A DNA stretch of 5,527 nt from Haemophilus parahaemolyticus (GTDB taxonomy: Bacteria > Pseudomonadota > Gammaproteobacteria > Enterobacterales > Pasteurellaceae). Positions 1 to 5,527 of the stretch are shown piece after piece; position 1 is the stretch's first letter; each line of letters begins with the position of its first letter. Position numbers and translations under genes: made by a program. The notes below the pieces were generated by a model, which was not told the origin of the DNA, searched no databases, and was given only the letters and a program-made list of their open reading frames with translations. The DNA lies in the NCBI RefSeq assembly GCF_018373095.1, contig NZ_JAHAHT010000111.1:1-5527 (forward strand). Reading direction: 5' to 3'.

Positions 1-5
1 TACTA

Positions 6-84
6 GTAGGGTATGTGAATTGAAAATCCACGCTCGCATAAAACGAATACGTGCGTGAAATGTTCCATTTCATATACACCCTAC
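6..84. repeat. 79-bp palindromic element, copy 1 (three-arm fold)
   Basis: Related to the element at 4024-4103: same ends (GTAGGGT at 6-12, ACCCTAC at 78-84) and the shared inner blocks CCACGC and GTGCGTGAA. Local hairpins are 15-21 with 25-31 (one A/C mismatch, which becomes a G-U pair in the minus-strand RNA), CACGC 29-33 with GCGTG 53-57, and TGAAATG 56-62 with CATTTCA 66-72. It is more degenerate at the outer stem than copy 2. It overlaps the 3' end of the smaller permease gene and supplies its stop codon. Only five bases lie between it and the window edge, so its left flank cannot be judged. Confidence 0.75.
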
Positions 85-1247
85 TCACCTTTTAAAACAT
101 TCGCCATATTAATATTCAACGCTCTATGCGTTGGGATAATCACCGCCACGAACGCCACCAACAACGACAATACAATCGTAATCGGTAACACGGGCAAGCG
201 CATATCAATGTAGGATTTAAACACCGTTAAGCCGAGCACTTGTGCGAGCAAATAGCCCAAGCAAAGCCCTGCAATAATTGCACCGCTTGTGATGATGAAA
301 ATCTCGGTGCTGATTTGGCGGATGATGTCGGATTTTTTCGCCCCCAAGGCTTTTTGAAGTGCGAGCTCTTTGGCGCGTTCGCCCACAATCGCAATCAGTG
401 TGGTGTTCACGCAAAGGGTCGCAAGCACCAAAATAACCAGCGAAATCAAACCCATTAAGCCTTTGATTTTATCTAAAATCAACCCTTCGGAAGCGGAGAC
501 TTTACGGATTGGGCGAGCGGTTAAATCAGGGTGCTGTTGCATAATTTGTTCGGCGAATTGCTCCGCTTGGTTTACGCCTTGCTCATTTTTCACGTTCAGC
601 AACGCATTATTCGCCAAGCCTTCTTTTTCTAGCCAATTTTGGGCAAAGGCGAGATTGACGAGCAGCATATTGTCGGTAGCATCGCCCGCTTCCACAATAG
701 CCTTGACGGTGAATCGATGTTTTTCGACGGCATTTTTGGAAAGCTGAATGCTGTCGCCCACTTTTAAATGCAACCGTTCGGCGAGCGTTTTGCCGATCAT
801 CGCATTGCGATCGTCAAAGTTCACATTGATTGCCGAGCCCGTTATTTGCCAGTAAGGTGCAAGGGTTCGCATTGCATCAAAGTTCACGCCCATTAACACG
901 ATTTTTTCCAAATCGCTGCGTGCTACGCCGTAAAGATAAGGGCTGGATGCGGTCACTAAGTCGCTTGGTGCATTTTGCAAAATGGTGTTGAGTTCGGTTT
1001 CGTTGATCATTCCGCCATCGGCTGAACCAATATAGAAATTTGCCCCGAAGGTCCGGAGTTCTTGGCTCATTTTGGTGTTGATGTCGAAGTAAACCGCCGA
1101 CATCGCCGTCACGATGCTCGCCCCCACGGTGAGTGCGGTGAAAATAATCAACACGCGTTGTAATCTAAGGCGTAGAGCACGGAAAATCAATCGCCAAAAC
1201 ATACTGTGATTTGCTACTTTATTGTCTGCTTTTTTATGCTCTACCAT
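81..1247 (-). CDS. MacB/FtsX-type ABC transporter permease (smaller subunit)
   Basis: Second permease subunit, equivalent in position to Cj1662. It has 388 residues: a polar N-terminus of about 30 residues, helix 1 (about 31-54), a periplasmic MacB-like domain (about 55-260) and three C-terminal helices (about 263-289, 313-342, 353-373). The FtsX signature is VGERAKELALQKALGA (288-303). It shares the plan of its neighbour (including a similar SASEG segment before helix 2), but its periplasmic part is some 65 residues shorter and has no cysteine. The two therefore probably form a heterodimer sharing one ATPase. It overlaps the upstream gene by 14 bases and has its own strong GGAGG site. Its TAG stop (81-83) lies inside palindromic element copy 1, so the last codons end at the element's edge. 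The ATPase gene expected next would be left of the window. Confidence 0.9.
   Translation of the reverse strand: MVEHKKADNKVANHSMFWRLIFRALRLRLQRVLIIFTALTVGASIVTAMSAVYFDINTKMSQELRTFGANFYIGSADGGMINETELNTILQNAPSDLVTASSPYLYGVARSDLEKIVLMGVNFDAMRTLAPYWQITGSAINVNFDDRNAMIGKTLAERLHLKVGDSIQLSKNAVEKHRFTVKAIVEAGDATDNMLLVNLAFAQNWLEKEGLANNALLNVKNEQGVNQAEQFAEQIMQQHPDLTARPIRKVSASEGLILDKIKGLMGLISLVILVLATLCVNTTLIAIVGERAKELALQKALGAKKSDIIRQISTEIFIITSGAIIAGLCLGYLLAQVLGLTVFKSYIDMRLPVLPITIVLSLLVAFVAVIIPTHRALNINMANVLKGE
282..290 (-). other. DNA uptake signal core, Actinobacillus type
   Basis: Exact ACAAGCGGT on the minus strand, followed by GCAATTATT, inside the third transmembrane region of the smaller permease gene. 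Confidence 0.6.
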
Positions 1248-2592
1248 AGAGCACCTCCACAGGGTAAAGTTTTGCGATTTTATGTGCAGGGAACCACGTT
1301 CCGATTACGGCAATCAGCATTGAAAGCACCAACACGCAAGGTACAACAATCCAAGCGAAATCCAGTGGGGCACCGAACAATGCAGCACCGATAAATTTTG
1401 CCAAGCCCCAGCCAGCAATGCAGCCAAGCACCCCACCAACCAACGCACTGAGCACCGATTCGCAATAAAACAGCAACGTGATTTGCCACTGATAAGCACC
1501 AAGTGCTTTCATCAAGCCAATCTCTTTGGAACGTTCAATAATACCTGCACTCATTAGCGATGCAATTCCCATTGCTGCTGCGATTAATGCCGCCACAGTC
1601 ACCACGGCAAGTAAGAGCTGAATTTTGCCAATTACAACGCCTTCAGAGGCTGCCACTTGCCAAATAGGGCGAACAATTGCCCCCGAAATTGCTTCTTCCA
1701 ACTGATGCGAAATGGACGATACATAAGCTGTGCAATACCAGCGGTCGTACTCTTCTGCATCTAAGGCATCCGTATTGGCACGTGCTTTGCGGGAAAGATC
1801 GTTTTCAGGCACGGTGAGTGCCGACACGCGCACAGATTGTACTTTTCCTTCCAAACCGAGCAAAGTTTGCACAGAGTTTAATGGCATCACAAGTTGATTA
1901 TCTTCTGTGCCGCCAGTGCTTAAAATGCCCTTAATTTCCACAGATCTTTTCTGCGTTTCATTGTTCTCATTGGTGTAACTGAGCGTTAATTTATCGCCAA
2001 TCTGCCAACCGTTTGCCTTGGCAAGTTGTTCGCCAGCTAAGGCTGGGATGAACTCGCCAAACTCGCCACTAAAGTCGTCCACCCATTCGCCGTTCACTTT
2101 CCAAAATGGGCTGATGATACGTTGTCCTGTGTGGTAATCATCTTCATCAGGAATAGCGATTTGGTGATCGAAAAACGTCCCCAACACGTTAATAGTTTTC
2201 GCTGAAAGAGCAGGTGATTTTGTAGGTGAATTTGCAGAATAATCTGCGAATTTAACCGCTTGTACGTTGGCAGAAAGCAGCGGGGCGAAGCCGACAATAT
2301 TGTTTCGCCAGAAAATATCTTTGATATTCGGCAGCTCTTTTTCATCCAAAAAATCTTGGCTGGAAAGGGATGAGTTGTGGCTTAATTCATCAGGCAATGC
2401 TGCATTGCTGGCAGGTTCGACTAAAATATTCGCCCCATAAGATTTCAGCTCTTTCGCCATTTTGTCGCCAATATCAATGGAGACCGCAAGCAGGGCAGAG
2501 ACCAAGCCAGCCGCCAAGAAAATCGTAATAATGGCGAGCAATTTACGTTTTAAGCCAAACCGCCAAGATTGAAATAACATTCGTGTCAGCAT
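1234..2592 (-). CDS. MacB/FtsX-type ABC transporter permease (larger subunit)
   Basis: Inner-membrane permease subunit of an ABC system, matching the position of Cj1661 in the FTR1-P19 locus. The 452 residues show the usual plan: one N-terminal helix (about 17-40), a long periplasmic MacB-like core (about 41-320) and three C-terminal helices (about 322-352, 372-402, 414-434). The FtsX signature IIERSKEIGLMKALGA (351-366) lies after the second helix and is the region expected to contact the ATPase. The periplasmic loop has a single cysteine, C287, in the block WYCTAYVSSI. The substrate is not known; related systems are thought to help iron handling in the periplasm. The gene starts in a one-base overlap with the DUF2318 gene and ends in a 14-base overlap with the next permease gene. 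No ATPase is encoded within the window. Confidence 0.9.
   Translation of the reverse strand: MLTRMLFQSWRFGLKRKLLAIITIFLAAGLVSALLAVSIDIGDKMAKELKSYGANILVEPASNAALPDELSHNSSLSSQDFLDEKELPNIKDIFWRNNIVGFAPLLSANVQAVKFADYSANSPTKSPALSAKTINVLGTFFDHQIAIPDEDDYHTGQRIISPFWKVNGEWVDDFSGEFGEFIPALAGEQLAKANGWQIGDKLTLSYTNENNETQKRSVEIKGILSTGGTEDNQLVMPLNSVQTLLGLEGKVQSVRVSALTVPENDLSRKARANTDALDAEEYDRWYCTAYVSSISHQLEEAISGAIVRPIWQVAASEGVVIGKIQLLLAVVTVAALIAAAMGIASLMSAGIIERSKEIGLMKALGAYQWQITLLFYCESVLSALVGGVLGCIAGWGLAKFIGAALFGAPLDFAWIVVPCVLVLSMLIAVIGTWFPAHKIAKLYPVEVLYGRA
1252..1258 (-). promoter_or_regulatory. Ribosome binding site of the smaller ABC permease
   Basis: GGAGGTG on the minus strand, four bases before ATG 1247 and within the end of the upstream permease gene. 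It is a strong match and supports ATG 1247 over the in-frame Met16 (1202), although the conserved membrane part only begins near Met16. Confidence 0.75.
2255..2263 (-). other. DNA uptake signal core, Actinobacillus type
   Basis: Exact ACAAGCGGT on the minus strand (ACCGCTTGT on plus), continuing TAAATT, within the periplasmic-domain part of the larger permease gene. Confidence 0.6.
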
Positions 2593-4004
2593 TATTCCCC
2601 CTTACTCTCACTCTCTTTGTTACCGAGATATTTTTCAGGGTTATCACGGAATTGATCGAGATTTTTCTCGTTTTCAAAGAAATATGTGTGCCCTTCGTGG
2701 CTATATTTGAACTCAGTTTTGGTGTTTTTGAGTTTCGCTCCGCTAATCGGATCTTGCACATCAATTTCTACAATGGTGCTGAATAGGTTCAGGCCGTCTT
2801 CCAAGCTTTTGCGAGAAATGATAATTTCGTTGTCGGTTTGTAGCCAATCTTCAATCGGCACAGGGTTGCAGCCCCCCGGTTTGCCGATGGATGGAATGAA
2901 CATATGCACACCGCAGCCCACGCACACCACTTGGTTGCCTTGCATCACGTAACCTTGGTCGCCACAGAGCAAGCAAGCATCAAATACTGCCGCCATACTC
3001 ACTTTGCTTGGTTGGCGGTTGATGATGAAAAATCGCACTGCTTTACCATCGTCTGCAATCCACACAAAACGGTGCAATTTGCCATCTTTAAGTGGTTCAA
3101 GAGCTAAATGCACTTCGTCTTTTTCATTGAGTTGCACAGGTACAGCTTCGGAAAGTTGCGGTGGTTGTGATGCTACTTTTTCCCAATAAAGCTGGCTTGC
3201 GCTCACCCATAAAATCCCGAAAACGCCCCAGCCGATTAATCGTTTGGAAATCTGCACCAAGGCGAGTTTTTTGCGTTTTTCAATTGGATCGCTTTCTGTA
3301 TTGGCGTGTTTTAGGCGTTTAACATAGGTTTGAATAGTAAAGATAGCCAAAATTATTGCCATTAAAACCACACAAATCGCATTCAGCCATACGGTGATTT
3401 TGCCCGATTTTGCGACAAAGCTTAAACGTGGTTTAGTGAGTTCGATAAGCTGTAGTTTCATCAGCGTGAGCAATAATTCAGCCACAAGCGGTAGAATTAA
3501 GGCGATAAAAAGCAAAAAGATCAAGGCTAAAAGTGCGGTGGATTTGCCTTGTGTTTTTTGTTGCTGTTTAAGTAAAAAATAAAGCCAAGCCGAAGCTGCA
3601 AAACAAAAAATAATGCCAAAAAGTACCGCACTTAGGTTCAAAATAAAGTCGGTGTTGATCACATCAATGTTGGTAAGCGCGGTGATATTCGGATCGTTCG
3701 CCCAAGTTGCCCCTGCAATGAGCATTAAAATAAATTGCCAAAATGCTGTGATTTTGGTTGATTGGACGCCTTGGCTAATGGCAAAAAGAAAAAATGCGAT
3801 TAAAAAGCCAAGGATAAGAATGAGGTTCGGCACTTGTCCATTCGGCAGATTTAACCGCAAGACAACGCCAAAAGCCAAGCCGAAAAGACTGAGCCAGATA
3901 AGTGTTTTAGGGGAAATTGTGCTTTTTTTAATTGCCCACGAAGCCCCGAGTAAAAGTGAAATTGGCAATAAGGATTGGAGTAGGAAGATGAAGAAGTAGG
4001 TCAT
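2592..4004 (-). CDS. Membrane protein with DUF2318 Fe-S-like cysteine domain and YHS-like tail
   Basis: Polytopic inner-membrane protein found in FTR1-P19 iron loci (Cj1660-like). The chosen start, ATG 4004, gives 470 residues. About eight hydrophobic segments fill residues 1-280. A probably periplasmic region follows, holding the DUF2318 signature: DACLLCGDQGY with C344 and C347, CVGC with C361 and C364, and GGCNP with C379. The paired CxxC motifs suggest metal or Fe-S binding or a redox role; the true function is unknown. Residues about 418-461 (DPISG... to NPEKYLG) resemble a YHS domain but lack its cysteines. No Shine-Dalgarno site is visible before ATG 4004; the upstream stretch is A/T-rich and abuts the palindromic element. 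An in-frame GTG at 4049 lies inside that element and is a poor alternative. The stop overlaps the next gene's start by one base (TAATG), implying translational coupling. Confidence 0.88.
   Translation of the reverse strand: MTYFFIFLLQSLLPISLLLGASWAIKKSTISPKTLIWLSLFGLAFGVVLRLNLPNGQVPNLILILGFLIAFFLFAISQGVQSTKITAFWQFILMLIAGATWANDPNITALTNIDVINTDFILNLSAVLFGIIFCFAASAWLYFLLKQQQKTQGKSTALLALIFLLFIALILPLVAELLLTLMKLQLIELTKPRLSFVAKSGKITVWLNAICVVLMAIILAIFTIQTYVKRLKHANTESDPIEKRKKLALVQISKRLIGWGVFGILWVSASQLYWEKVASQPPQLSEAVPVQLNEKDEVHLALEPLKDGKLHRFVWIADDGKAVRFFIINRQPSKVSMAAVFDACLLCGDQGYVMQGNQVVCVGCGVHMFIPSIGKPGGCNPVPIEDWLQTDNEIIISRKSLEDGLNLFSTIVEIDVQDPISGAKLKNTKTEFKYSHEGHTYFFENEKNLDQFRDNPEKYLGNKESESKGE
2597..2603 (-). 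promoter_or_regulatory. Ribosome binding site of the larger ABC permease
   Basis: AAGGGGG on the minus strand, inside the last codons of the DUF2318 gene and four bases before ATG 2592. It decides between that ATG and a second in-frame ATG at 2580 (Met5), for which the spacing would be too long. Confidence 0.6.
3484..3492 (+). other. DNA uptake signal core, Actinobacillus type
   Basis: Exact ACAAGCGGT followed by an A/T-rich block, inside the DUF2318 gene and only 39 bases from a Haemophilus-type copy at 3531. This is the uptake signal variant of the Actinobacillus pleuropneumoniae/Mannheimia haemolytica branch. Confidence 0.6.
3531..3539 (+). other. DNA uptake signal core, Haemophilus type
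   Basis: Exact AAGTGCGGT, followed by A/T-rich stretches at roughly the positions of the extended uptake signal. It is located inside the DUF2318 gene's membrane-spanning part. Such sites promote uptake of related DNA in naturally competent Pasteurellaceae. Confidence 0.75.
3625..3633 (-). other. DNA uptake signal core, Haemophilus type
   Basis: Exact AAGTGCGGT on the minus strand (ACCGCACTT on plus). The downstream minus-strand sequence has two A/T-rich blocks (CTTTTT, then ATTTTTT) that fit the extended consensus well. It faces the copy at 3531-3539, some 85 bases away, within the DUF2318 gene. Confidence 0.8.
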
Positions 4005-4023
4005 AGCAGAAAACAATTTTTTT

Positions 4024-4103
4024 GTAGGGTGTGTGGAATAAAATTCCACGCACGCAAAAGATTAAAAATGGTGCGTGAATTACCTGTAATTCACACACCC
4101 TAC
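4024..4103. repeat. 80-bp palindromic intergenic element, copy 2 (three-arm fold)
   Basis: The outer ends are perfect 12-bp inverted repeats (4024-4035 GTAGGGTGTGTG with 4092-4103). Inside are three local hairpins: GTGGAAT/ATTCCAC (4033-4039 with 4043-4049), CACGCAC/GTGCGTG (4047-4053 with 4071-4077) and GTGAATTAC/GTAATTCAC (4075-4083 with 4086-4094). The two ends can also pair as one long imperfect stem, roughly 30 bases per side. It fills the gap between p19 and the DUF2318 gene, beginning four bases after the p19 stop. A related copy is at 6-84. No clear target-site duplication is visible. On the minus strand the fold is followed by A residues rather than T, so it does not look like an intrinsic terminator. 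It is best described as a MITE- or REP-like dispersed repeat. Confidence 0.8.
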
Positions 4104-4107
4104 GGGG

Positions 4108-4626
4108 TTATTTGATGCCAGTAAATTTAAACTCATAACTCACATCAAATGGTTTCCACCAGCGGCCTACGCCAGTTTCTTCATCGGTGTGGCGGTGCAT
4201 ACCAGCTTTTGATGGAGGATCGTGGTAGGTTAATTTGTAGTTACCCACGCCCATCATTTTCACGTTCGCACCATAGTGTGGGCCATCGCCTGCTACCATT
4301 GGCATAAATGTGCCTTCTTGTTTTGCACCTGTGTCAGTGTTCACTAAAGTATAGTTGATGGTTAAGTATGGCATCCATTCGCCTTCACCGAAGCCGTTTT
4401 TGTTGCCTTTCACAGCGTGGATGTCGGCTTCTAAGTGGATGTCAGATTTCGCAGCAGGTAAGCCCATTCCGCGTGGTTCCATATCGATTGGTTTGAGATA
4501 CACTGCGGCGATTTCCATTTCGTTCATCGTCACGGCTTCACCGATCGGATATTCTTGGAAGGCATTTGCTGATGAAGCAGAAAACATTCCAGCGAGTAAT
4601 GTTGTAGCAAAAAGTACTTTTTTCAT
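4108..4626 (-). CDS. fetP: P19/FetP (Tpd family) periplasmic iron-uptake protein
   Basis: Secreted periplasmic protein of the P19/Tpd/FetP family, which works with FTR1-type permeases in ferrous or ferric iron uptake under iron limitation. The 172-residue product starts with a classical signal peptide (KK, hydrophobic core, likely cleavage after Ala-Asn-Ala at residue 22), leaving about 150 residues, normal for the family. Recognisable blocks are SDIHLEADIHA (61-71), EWMPYLTINYTL (83-94), FMPMVAGDGPHYG (107-119) and MHRHTDEETGVGRWWKPF (143-160). By resemblance to the described copper/iron site of the family, candidate ligands are H64, E66, M110, H117 and H144 or H146; exact assignment needs an alignment. 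ATG 4626 follows a good AGGAG site. The gene lies 70 bases after the permease gene and about 100 bases before the DUF2318 gene, as in Campylobacter and E. coli fet loci. Confidence 0.95.
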   Translation of the reverse strand: MKKVLFATTLLAGMFSASSANAFQEYPIGEAVTMNEMEIAAVYLKPIDMEPRGMGLPAAKSDIHLEADIHAVKGNKNGFGEGEWMPYLTINYTLVNTDTGAKQEGTFMPMVAGDGPHYGANVKMMGVGNYKLTYHDPPSKAGMHRHTDEETGVGRWWKPFDVSYEFKFTGIK

Positions 4627-4633
4627 AGTTTCT

Positions 4634-4638
4634 CTCCT
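4634..4638 (-). promoter_or_regulatory. Ribosome binding site of the p19-type gene
   Basis: AGGAG on the minus strand, seven bases before the ATG at 4626. It is the strongest canonical Shine-Dalgarno match among the complete genes and fixes the start, which is also followed directly by a typical signal peptide. A strong site fits a periplasmic binding protein that is made in excess of its membrane partners. Confidence 0.8.
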
Positions 4639-4657
4639 GAAAGTAGTTAATTGTGAG

Positions 4658-4684
4658 GAAAATGTGATTTGCCCCTACATTTTC
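4658..4684. repeat. Perfect 8-bp inverted repeat between permease and p19 genes
   Basis: GAAAATGT (4658-4665) and ACATTTTC (4677-4684) are exact inverted copies around an 11-base spacer. The fold would sit in the intercistronic mRNA between the FTR1 stop and the p19 ribosome binding site. The transcript strand reads TGTAGGGGCAAATCACATTT here, and its flanks also pair imperfectly, so it may be a decayed palindromic intergenic element. It is AT-rich, and no U-run follows it in the direction of transcription, so it is not a normal intrinsic terminator. A role in mRNA processing or in setting the P19 to permease ratio is only a guess. Confidence 0.5.
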
Positions 4685-4696
4685 GTTGATTTAAAC

Positions 4697-5527
4697 CTAA
4701 TTCCCTTTTTTGCTCTGATATTTCATTACAAACAACGCAAAAATTGCGGCTAGGATTAAGATCGCTTGTGGAACAAGAGTTTCGACGTAAGGATAAATAC
4801 CGAGCCACGAAAGTTCTGGCACGTTGGCAACTAAAGTTGGTTCGAATAATTTGCCTTCAATCAGTTCTAATACCGATTTACCAGCGAACACAAAAGCCAT
4901 TAAATACATAAACGAACCTGTGAACATAAAGAACGGTTTGAGCGGCAATTTCACCACGCTATAACGCATAATGAAGTAGCAAATTGCGAGCAAAATTGCA
5001 CCGCTTACAAAGCCTGCGAAAAGATAGGCGAGACTGACCGCACTTTTGGCATCGCCAATGAGTGCATAATAGAACAGCACGGTTTCCGCTCCTTCTCGAT
5101 AGACTGCTAGGAAACTGGTGAGCCATAAACCGAAGAGTGAGCCTGCGGTGAGAGCAGTGGATAGTTTGCCTTCAAGGTAGCGTTTCCAGTTTTGAGCTTC
5201 CACTTTGGAGAGTAGCCAGTAGCTCATACTAAAGAGCATAAACACGGCGATGATCATCGTGAAACCTTCGAGCAATTCGCGATTTTGCCCTGAATTTTCA
5301 AAAATAAGCTGGAAGATAAAGGCAGTTACCACGCTAGCTACTAATGCCAGGTAAACCGATTGGCGAATGATAGGCAGTTTGTCGTGATGATTGTTTTTCG
5401 CCATATAAGCTACAATTGCTGCGACGATGAGCAAGGCTTCCAAGCCTTCACGTAAAATAATGAGTAGGCTATAAAGGAACATCGACCAGTCGCTTTGTTC
5501 GCCGTCTTGCAGCATATCAACGGCTTT
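4697..5527 (-). CDS. fetM: FTR1-family iron permease, C-terminal membrane domain (5' end outside window)
   Basis: Inner-membrane iron permease of the FTR1/FetM family, expected to carry iron from the periplasm to the cytoplasm. Numbering from the Met codon at 5515, the sequence shows seven hydrophobic segments (about 12-38, 53-72, 80-101, 122-151, 160-183, 194-215 and 247-266). Both iron-binding REXXE motifs are present: REGLE at 22-26 (5438-5452) in the first helix and REGAE at 140-144 (5084-5098) in the fourth. The frame stays open to the right edge with codons K-A-V-D before that Met. FetM-type proteins carry a large extracytoplasmic domain ahead of this region, so the Met at 5515 is probably internal and the true start lies beyond the window. 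The TAG stop is at 4697-4699, 70 bases before the p19-type gene on the same strand. That neighbour is the usual FTR1 partner. The family call is firm; the exact length is unknown. Confidence 0.93.
   Translation of the reverse strand, partial: KAVDMLQDGEQSDWSMFLYSLLIILREGLEALLIVAAIVAYMAKNNHHDKLPIIRQSVYLALVASVVTAFIFQLIFENSGQNRELLEGFTMIIAVFMLFSMSYWLLSKVEAQNWKRYLEGKLSTALTAGSLFGLWLTSFLAVYREGAETVLFYYALIGDAKSAVSLAYLFAGFVSGAILLAICYFIMRYSVVKLPLKPFFMFTGSFMYLMAFVFAGKSVLELIEGKLFEPTLVANVPELSWLGIYPYVETLVPQAILILAAIFALFVMKYQSKKGN
5037..5045 (-). other. DNA uptake signal core, Haemophilus type
   Basis: Exact AAGTGCGGT on the minus strand, in the fuller form AAAAGTGCGGTCA, within the FTR1 gene. The distal A/T-rich blocks are weaker than in the copy at 3625-3633. 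Confidence 0.7.

Noticed and set aside
370..747. Plus-strand 125-codon open frame opposite the smaller permease
   Set aside because: It lies wholly antisense to a well-supported gene, has a low-complexity composition and shows no recognisable domain.
3531..3633. Facing uptake signals as a stem-loop terminator
   Set aside because: Inverted uptake-signal pairs can form terminators when close together, but these are about 85 bases apart and inside a coding region.
3613..3999. Plus-strand 128-codon open frame opposite the DUF2318 gene
   Set aside because: It is a mirror of the membrane-helix codons on the other strand, with a basic, low-complexity product and no domain.
4005..4049. In-frame upstream extension of the DUF2318 protein from a GTG at 4049
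   Set aside because: The extra 15 codons run through the palindromic element, have no ribosome binding site, and would put a polar stretch before the first membrane helix that begins right after Met at 4004.
4017..4103. Intrinsic terminator at the p19/DUF2318 junction
   Set aside because: For minus-strand transcription the hairpin is followed by an A-run, not a U-run. In the plus direction no T-run follows either. The operon appears to continue through it.
4627..4696. Separate promoter or Fur box for p19
   Set aside because: No convincing -35/-10 pair or Fur-like palindrome could be read in the 70 bases; the only structure is the 8-bp inverted repeat.
4697..5515. Complete short FTR1 permease starting at Met 5515
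   Set aside because: The frame is open to the window edge, and the residues just before the first REXXE helix look like the linker of a longer FetM-type protein; the N-terminal domain is most likely outside.

Overview
The window looks like a chromosomal segment from a member of the Pasteurellaceae. Two things suggest this. The base composition is moderately AT-rich. There are also several exact copies of the family's DNA uptake signal core: three of the Haemophilus type AAGTGCGGT and three of the Actinobacillus type ACAAGCGGT, each expected far less than once by chance in this length. The genus cannot be fixed from the sequence alone.

All five genes lie on the minus strand and read from the right edge to the left as one apparent operon. 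The order is: an FTR1-family high-affinity iron permease (partial, 5' end beyond the right edge); a P19/FetP-type periplasmic iron-uptake protein with a signal peptide; a polytopic membrane protein with a DUF2318 cysteine-rich periplasmic domain and a YHS-like tail; and two different MacB/FtsX-type ABC permease subunits whose genes overlap. This is the known layout of the FTR1-P19 iron acquisition locus (Campylobacter jejuni Cj1658-p19-Cj1660 to Cj1665; E. coli fetMP-fetABCDEF). In those loci an ABC ATPase and thioredoxin-like proteins follow. They would lie left of position 1 and are not visible here.

The likely working model is as follows. P19 binds iron (with copper) in the periplasm, FTR1 moves iron through the inner membrane using its two REXXE motifs, and the DUF2318 protein and the ABC permease pair give auxiliary redox or transport functions that remain poorly understood.

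Non-coding space is small. The p19/DUF2318 junction and the left end of the window each carry one copy of an ~80 bp palindromic element. Each copy can fold into an outer stem plus three hairpin arms, and the two copies preserve the arms through compensatory base changes. The left copy supplies the stop codon of the last permease gene. A third, smaller inverted repeat lies between the permease and p19 genes. No tRNA, rRNA, CRISPR array, insertion sequence, riboswitch or convincing terminator was seen. The operon promoter must lie outside the window. The locus itself is a known system; the repeat elements are the less explained part.
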